From NCBI RefSeq assembly GCF_041296385.1, contig NW_027183981.1:2430001-2494000 (forward strand): a stretch of DNA of 64,000 nucleotides. Direction: 5' to 3'. Below, in pieces: positions 59,030 to 64,000 of this stretch. How positions within the stretch are numbered: the first letter of the stretch is position 1; each line of letters begins with the position of its first letter. The position numbers and the translations under genes were made by a program. This DNA comes from Aphelocoma coerulescens. Taxonomy: Eukaryota; Chordata; Aves; Passeriformes; Corvidae. Below the pieces are notes generated by a model that saw only the letters and a list, made by a program, of their open reading frames with translations, did not search any database and was not told the origin of the DNA.

Positions 59030-60820
59030 TCAGTGCTCATCGTTCAGGGTTCGTGTGAACCGCTTTCGCAGATCCACGTACTCACTCATCGCCTGGGAGT
59101 GGGCAACGGGATCCATCACCAGGTGGTGGAAGAGATTGCACATCTCGGCCATCTGCACCTCTGGGGGCAACCTGATCTCCCCAGGAAGGCTCCGGTTGCC
59201 CACGATGAAGTGGTTGAGGCATCTCACTTGCACGCAGAAGCGCAGGCCCTCGCTGATATCCACCAGTCGCCTGACAAAATCTCTCCTGCGCCACCGTGAC
59301 ACGGGGATGATGGACAGGAGGTGCATGACAATGGTCTTGATGGTGTAGGTGGAAAAGCCTGAGCCCAGCTGCAGACGGCTGAAGAACTGCAGGCATTTGA
59401 GGTGCAAGCTGTCAGGGGGGGCCTGCCTGGCGATGGACTTGAAGAACTTCATCTCTGCCACGGCGTAGCTCTCAGGCCATGTTGTGCTTGGCGTGCAGGC
59501 CTCCCTCGGCTGGCTGCTCACAAAGATGTCTGAGTCGCCTTGCCGCACCCCAAACAGCACCTCAATGCGGAAGCTTGCTGCGCCGTTGCTCGCCTGGAAT
59601 TGGCAGGAGCGTCTGGAGGGCAGCAGCACTAAATGCCAATTGTGGGACTGAGGCAAAGCTGGCCAGATTGCTCTCACCAGTTGGTAGAACCAGCGGGCAG
59701 TTTTCTGCACGTCGAGGTAGGAGCCGGTGCACAGGGTGTGTAGGAGGCTGGCATGCTGATTGCTCTGCAGCTCCTCCTGGGGCTGGTGCAGGAAGCACAG
59801 CATCTTCTCACCCTGCTGCTCCCTGCTGCAGGTGCACTCCAGCTGCACGCGGACACGGAAGTTCCTCCCGCGCCTCTGCCCTGCAGTGTCCAGCTCCAGC
59901 TGGAAGGAGTGGCCTCGGGGAGGATTCATGGGTACCAGCACACGGTACACAACATCCTGCTCACGGGGACTCCAACCTTCGAAGGCACTGCCCACCCCGA
60001 TGGCTCGTTGCAGCACCGGGTAGAAACTGTTGGACAAGACGTGGCCAAAGTAAATGGCAAAATTGTCCATCAGGTTGGTTGTCCACTCACAGCCTTCCTG
60101 CAGGTCCTCTACAGGCCACTGGATGCGCTCCATTGCAATCCTTCCGAAGTTATCTTCACCCTCGTCCTCTTCTTCTTGGACTCCATTTGCAGCATCATTG
60201 TTGTTTTCTGCATTTGCAGCCTCACGGACAACTTCATTTCCAACATCGTCTTCTTCATTTGCAGCAACATTGCCAACTTGCTGTACATTGCCATCATCAT
60301 TGTTGTCTTCCTCCCGATTGGCATCATTGGCTTCTTCTTCTTCTTCATTTCCAACATCTTCTTCTTGGTTTGCATCCGCATTTCTGACTTCCTCTTCATT
60401 TGCACCATCATTTTCTTCTTCACGTTCCTCTCTCCTCAGGCTCCTTTTCCGCCAGATAAACCATAGGGCCAAGAGAAGGAGCAGGAGCCCAGCAAATTCC
60501 CAGACCTGCCAGTGCTGCAAGGCAGACCACGGCAGGTCTCCCCAGGCCCCTCCACTCTGCCTCAGCATAAGCTGCTCCACCTCCCGCTCCAGAAGAATCC
60601 TCTCCACTTCCTGGTGCATCGCATGCACCTCCATGCTCAGACGCCTCGCCTCATCCAAAGCATCTCCCGCGGGCTGTGGGTACGGGATAAGGCTTTGCAA
60701 GAGCAAGAGCCAGAACAGCCAGTGACCCGTGGTCTGCAGGAGGATGGAGAGAAGGCCTTGAGTGGGCTGGGGAGGGAGGCAGCTGCCACTGGGGGCAGCA
60801 GGGACGGCAGTCACAGGCAT
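59030..60820 (-). CDS. ITPRIPL1: ITPRIPL1-like single-pass membrane protein (copy 2)
   Basis: Second copy of the gene at 44665-46455. The predicted 596-aa protein is identical in every residue; the coding differences I found (near 59130 and 60273) are synonymous. The same exon start (ATG at 60820 after acceptor CCCCAG), 205-bp intron and donor at 61026/61025 are present, as are the membrane span, acidic stretch and Mab-21-like region. Both copies can be functional. Identity this high points to recent duplication or gene conversion. Confidence 0.87.
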   Translation of the reverse strand: MPVTAVPAAPSGSCLPPQPTQGLLSILLQTTGHWLFWLLLLQSLIPYPQPAGDALDEARRLSMEVHAMHQEVERILLEREVEQLMLRQSGGAWGDLPWSALQHWQVWEFAGLLLLLLALWFIWRKRSLRREEREEENDGANEEEVRNADANQEEDVGNEEEEEANDANREEDNNDDGNVQQVGNVAANEEDDVGNEVVREAANAENNNDAANGVQEEEDEGEDNFGRIAMERIQWPVEDLQEGCEWTTNLMDNFAIYFGHVLSNSFYPVLQRAIGVGSAFEGWSPREQDVVYRVLVPMNPPRGHSFQLELDTAGQRRGRNFRVRVQLECTCSREQQGEKMLCFLHQPQEELQSNQHASLLHTLCTGSYLDVQKTARWFYQLVRAIWPALPQSHNWHLVLLPSRRSCQFQASNGAASFRIEVLFGVRQGDSDIFVSSQPREACTPSTTWPESYAVAEMKFFKSIARQAPPDSLHLKCLQFFSRLQLGSGFSTYTIKTIVMHLLSIIPVSRWRRRDFVRRLVDISEGLRFCVQVRCLNHFIVGNRSLPGEIRLPPEVQMAEMCNLFHHLVMDPVAHSQAMSEYVDLRKRFTRTLNDEH

Positions 60821-61025
60821 CTGGGGCCAGGAAGGACAGGGCCCCAGACAGCTGGCAGGCAGCAAGGCCTGTCCCGCTGCCCCAGCAGCAGCGGCACCGT
60901 GCCCTGCCCCAGGCTCTCCCATGAGGGGCTGTCCCTGCATGCGGGGGGACAAGCCAGCCTCGGGTGCAGCGTTTCCGCCCCGGCCCTCGTCCCCAGCCCA
61001 GCCTCCCCGCCACGTGTGCACTCAC

Positions 61026-61125
61026 CGCTTGCCCAAGCAATACAGGGCCAGCGTTACCTGCTGGGGCCTTTTAGAGCTGCCCCCATTGTGACACGTCGCC
61101 CGGGATGTCACAGGGGGCACAGCAC
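61026..61125 (-). promoter_or_regulatory. ITPRIPL1-like promoter and 5' exon region (copy 2)
   Basis: Same TATA-like CTCTAAAAGG and TGTGACA...TGTCACA inverted repeat as in copy 1, at 61067-61076 and 61087-61112. Confidence 0.45.
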
Positions 61126-61404
61126 AGCACAGCCAGGCCAGCAGCACCCTTTGTCTCCAGCCCAGCTCAGGCACTCAGTGTAGCCTGAAGCAATCAAAGG
61201 CTGGACACACACAAAGTGCAGACAGGACTGCAGGTCAGGTAGGCAAAGAACTCCAGGTGTGGTTTCTGTGAGAACCTTCCAGAAGGGTTATAGCTGCAGC
61301 TTGAGAAGCTCTTTTGCTGACACAATTTGCAGTGGAGTGGAAGACCTGACCCTAGTGGCTCCATGGGTGTGGTCCCTCTAAAGGGCCTCTGTACCTTCAC
61401 TATG

Positions 61405-61807
61405 GTTTAGGAGGAGTATCCACCCGCTCACACACACAGTCTGTGCATGAACCAGAGACAGAGGGGTGAGAGGGGTTCTCTGCATGCAATTCCGAGGCCT
61501 TTAGTGGCAACACACCCGAAGGGAGGCAGAGGCAAAAAGAACACCAAATCAAAAGCCCGTGCCAGTTTGATCCCAAAAACTCCCAAAGGCGGGCAGAGCA
61601 TCCAATAGCAATAGTCTGAGGGCTAGGGGGCAGAGGCAAGGTTGAATGACAGAACAGGGGCCAATGGGGAAAGGGATGGGAGGGGGGAGAGGGCCAGTGA
61701 CCAGCAGAATCTAGACAAAGGGAGAGCTTTCTAGCACAGTGTTGTTAGGAGAGACCACTTTTAGGGAAACTTGAGGGGTGTGACGTGCACTGAGCCCCTG
61801 CTACATC
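61405..61807 (-). mobile_element. Endogenous retrovirus 3' LTR with polypurine tract (copy 2)
   Basis: Counterpart of 47040-47442; the purine run is at about 61808-61821. Confidence 0.55.
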
Positions 61808-63330
61808 TCCCCCTAATTTACTTTAAAAGGAGGCCTCCCCCAATTACTTGCAACTAACTAAGGTGGGAACCATTCTTCCCCTTTCTGTGAGCGGGGAAAG
61901 TGGATTTTGATTTTAGCAGTGAGCATCCAGGGTTGTGGCGGTATTGGAAACAACGAATGGATGGCAGAACAACCAGAAACACCCCCAAAGCCTCAGGAGG
62001 GAGGCAACCCCTCCCCCGAGTTCCCAATGTCCCAACAATTCCCGAGTTCCTTTTTGATGGTGCTGGATGTGGTGGACCTTTCTGGGCTACCGAGGCTGCT
62101 ATTTCCATGCTCTCATCAGCCACAGCATCTGCAGCCACAGCAGTGTCTCTGGGTACTTGCTCGGGTTAGGGACATCTAGGAGACGGCAGGGTGACAGGTG
62201 CCGGGTTCCATGGGGGAGTTGGGGCCGATGTCTCTGTAAGGGTCTCAAACAAGGATGTTAAGGATCATGGCAAGATTATTGAAAGGTCGAATCACTCGAG
62301 AATACCTGAAACTGGAAATGTTCATTCTCCCTTTATCAATTTCCCTTTTCCATCCCCTCTCTTCAAAAAGAAGGTAGGTACAGGGTATAGGAAGGGGAAG
62401 GGTTTATTCAGGCAGGGAAACCATGAGGGAAGGTCAGGGGGGTTCAGGGGGATTTTAAACTGAAACAGTCTGGAGGGGCCCCAAATTAGATGTTCACATG
62501 GCTTGTCACTTGGTGTCGCCGTCGCCTCCAGGCGGCACTAGTCTCGTCTTTGTCTGCTTCAGGGTCAGGGTTATCTGTGTTTTTTCTTGTGTCTTCGGGG
62601 GCTGTTGTCGGTGGTCCAAGGTAGGGCTTGATATTCTTTCCCAGCACCCATTTCAAACCTGCTGGTGTGGAAACACAAGCATATCCCCTCCCCCAGGTGG
62701 GGAAAGGGTCCCCGAATTTGACAGCTCTCTGGATCCTTGACCAGCACTGGCGGCTGTTCCTTTAATTTGGCCTGTGTGGAATTGGTAAAGTGTCGGAACA
62801 CTGGGGGAGGGGGTGGGTTCTGAGAAGGAGTGGTTTAAGAAATTGATGGTAAAGAGAGCTTTGCAGAGTCTCACAATGGGAGAATCAACCTCTGCACCTC
62901 CGCCTTGTTGGTCAAGGACCCTCTGGAGAGTTTGGTGGGTCCTTTCAACAATAGACTGTCCTGTGGGGGAGTGAGGTATGCCTGTGGTGTGCTGGATGCC
63001 CCACTGACTAAAGAAATCTTGCAAATTATTAGAAACATAGGCAGGACCGTTGTCCGTTGTCACTTCTTTGGGCACTCCCAGGGTGGAAAAGGCAAGGAGA
63101 AAGTGTTTTATCACGTCTGTTGCCTTTTCTCCCGCAGGGCAGATGCAAAGATGGCTCCAGAGAAAGTGTCTACTGACAAATGGACGTATTTCAGTCTCCC
63201 AAACTGGGGGACAAGGGTGACATCTGTCTGCCACAATTGGCAGCTGCTGAGGCCGTGGGGGTTTACCCCTGTGCCCAAAGATGGTACCTGGTACTGTTGA
63301 CAGCAAGGGCACGTCGCTACAATTGCCCTT
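61808..63330 (-). pseudogene. Endogenous retrovirus integrase remnant (copy 2)
   Basis: Counterpart of 47443-48980. The integrase frame (about 63312-62653) carries TDNGPAY and VERTHQ as in copy 1, with the same frame breaks on both sides, so the lesions predate the duplication. In this copy the frame also stays open into the tetranucleotide array, which makes the ORF look longer. Confidence 0.75.
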
Positions 63331-63353
63331 CCTTCCTTCCTTCCTTCCTGCCT

Positions 63354-63385
<32 letters not shown>

Positions 63386-63486
63386 TCCTGCCTGCCTTCC
63401 TGCCTGCCTTCCCTACCTTCCCTACCTTTCCTACCTCCCTTCCTTTCCTTTCCTCCCTCCGTCCCTCCCTCCCTGCCTCCCTCCAT
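63328..63486 (+). repeat. CCTT/CCTG tetranucleotide array (copy 2)
   Basis: Shorter version of the array at 48950-49140. Confidence 0.92.
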
Positions 63487-64000
63487 CACATGTGAGGGGG
63501 GAGTGGGAGAGATTTAGGATAAGGTTTTGGCTTTCTACTCTTGTCCCTCCTGAACGTTTGCAGCGATTGTAGGCTGCAAAAGCAGCCTGTTTGTGGAAAA
63601 CACATGGAAAACCTGCAGAGATTTATTCTTAAATTGTTGAGCAGGCTCTCCATTCTCAAGCCTTCTGCTTTGTTTTGCACTTTGATTACTCTCTGTCTAT
63701 TTGGTCCTTGTCTACTGAAACTGATAAACTCAGGTGGAACAGGGAGTAAAAGAGACAGAACCATGAAATGGGGAAAGAGTTGGTGAGAATCCTTTGAAAG
63801 AAATGGCACTGGTCTAAGAAGCAGGGACATTCCCTTTCTTCCTGCTGAGAAAAGAAAAGTGGAGTGGAGGACATCCAGATTTCATAGCAAAAATCCCCAC
63901 GTACACTTCTTAGGCAGAGACAGTAAATGCTGGCCCTGGGCATCTGCTCCAGGAATGACAGTGGGGAGGAAGACAACCTAGTCCTGTGTCTCAGCTCATG

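Larger units (their letters stand above)
55552..64000. repeat. Segmental duplication, copy 2 (runs off the window)
   Basis: Nearly identical to 41187-49655 in the same orientation. Features of copy 1 recur in order. Its left flank is the composite repeat, while copy 1 is flanked by unrelated sequence. Confidence 0.95.

Overview
This window looks like bird DNA, most likely a songbird, from a small GC-rich and repeat-rich microchromosome. Four things support this: several CR1 LINE 3' ends with the ATTCTGTGA-type tail, vertebrate R2 retrotransposons with an N-terminal zinc-finger/Myb region, an avian-style ITPRIPL1-like gene, and a divergent PGLYRP2 / CYP4F22 gene pair as on human 19p13.12. The identification is from recognition only; no search was run.

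Layout: 1-18422 is a head-to-tail array of R2 non-LTR retrotransposon copies (A to F, all on +). Two short R2-derived units without any R2 coding sequence sit between them (SIDE-like elements). Most copies start with a conserved fold that looks like an HDV-type self-cleaving ribozyme. The last copy ends exactly at the canonical R2 target and runs into a decayed 28S rRNA fragment (18423-18715). 19000-25370 holds a ~68-bp-period minisatellite in two opposite orientations around a CpG island, and ends with a CR1 tail. 27046-29308 (-) is a decayed PGLYRP2. 30135-34720 (+) is an intact 12-exon CYP4F22-like cytochrome P450 of 523 aa, with introns full of minisatellites. 35827-36942 (-) is a C2H2 zinc-finger gene. 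38358-38434 (-) is a possible MHC class II-like leader exon, followed by a 740-bp G-rich hexanucleotide block. 41187-49655 and 55552-64000 are two nearly identical copies of an >8.4-kb segment. Each carries an ITPRIPL1-like gene (-), a solo LTR, a CR1 tail, an AT-rich island and a broken endogenous retrovirus fragment. Between them lie a mostly featureless stretch with one CR1 (49656-53361) and a composite repeat (53362-55551) that also occurs at 21-25 kb.

Host genes that look functional: CYP4F22-like, the zinc-finger gene (finger array cut short) and the two ITPRIPL1-like copies. PGLYRP2 and all R2 copies carry disabling lesions, although R2 copy A is nearly open. Many long ORFs in the window are artefacts of GC-rich minisatellites whose unit length is a multiple of three.
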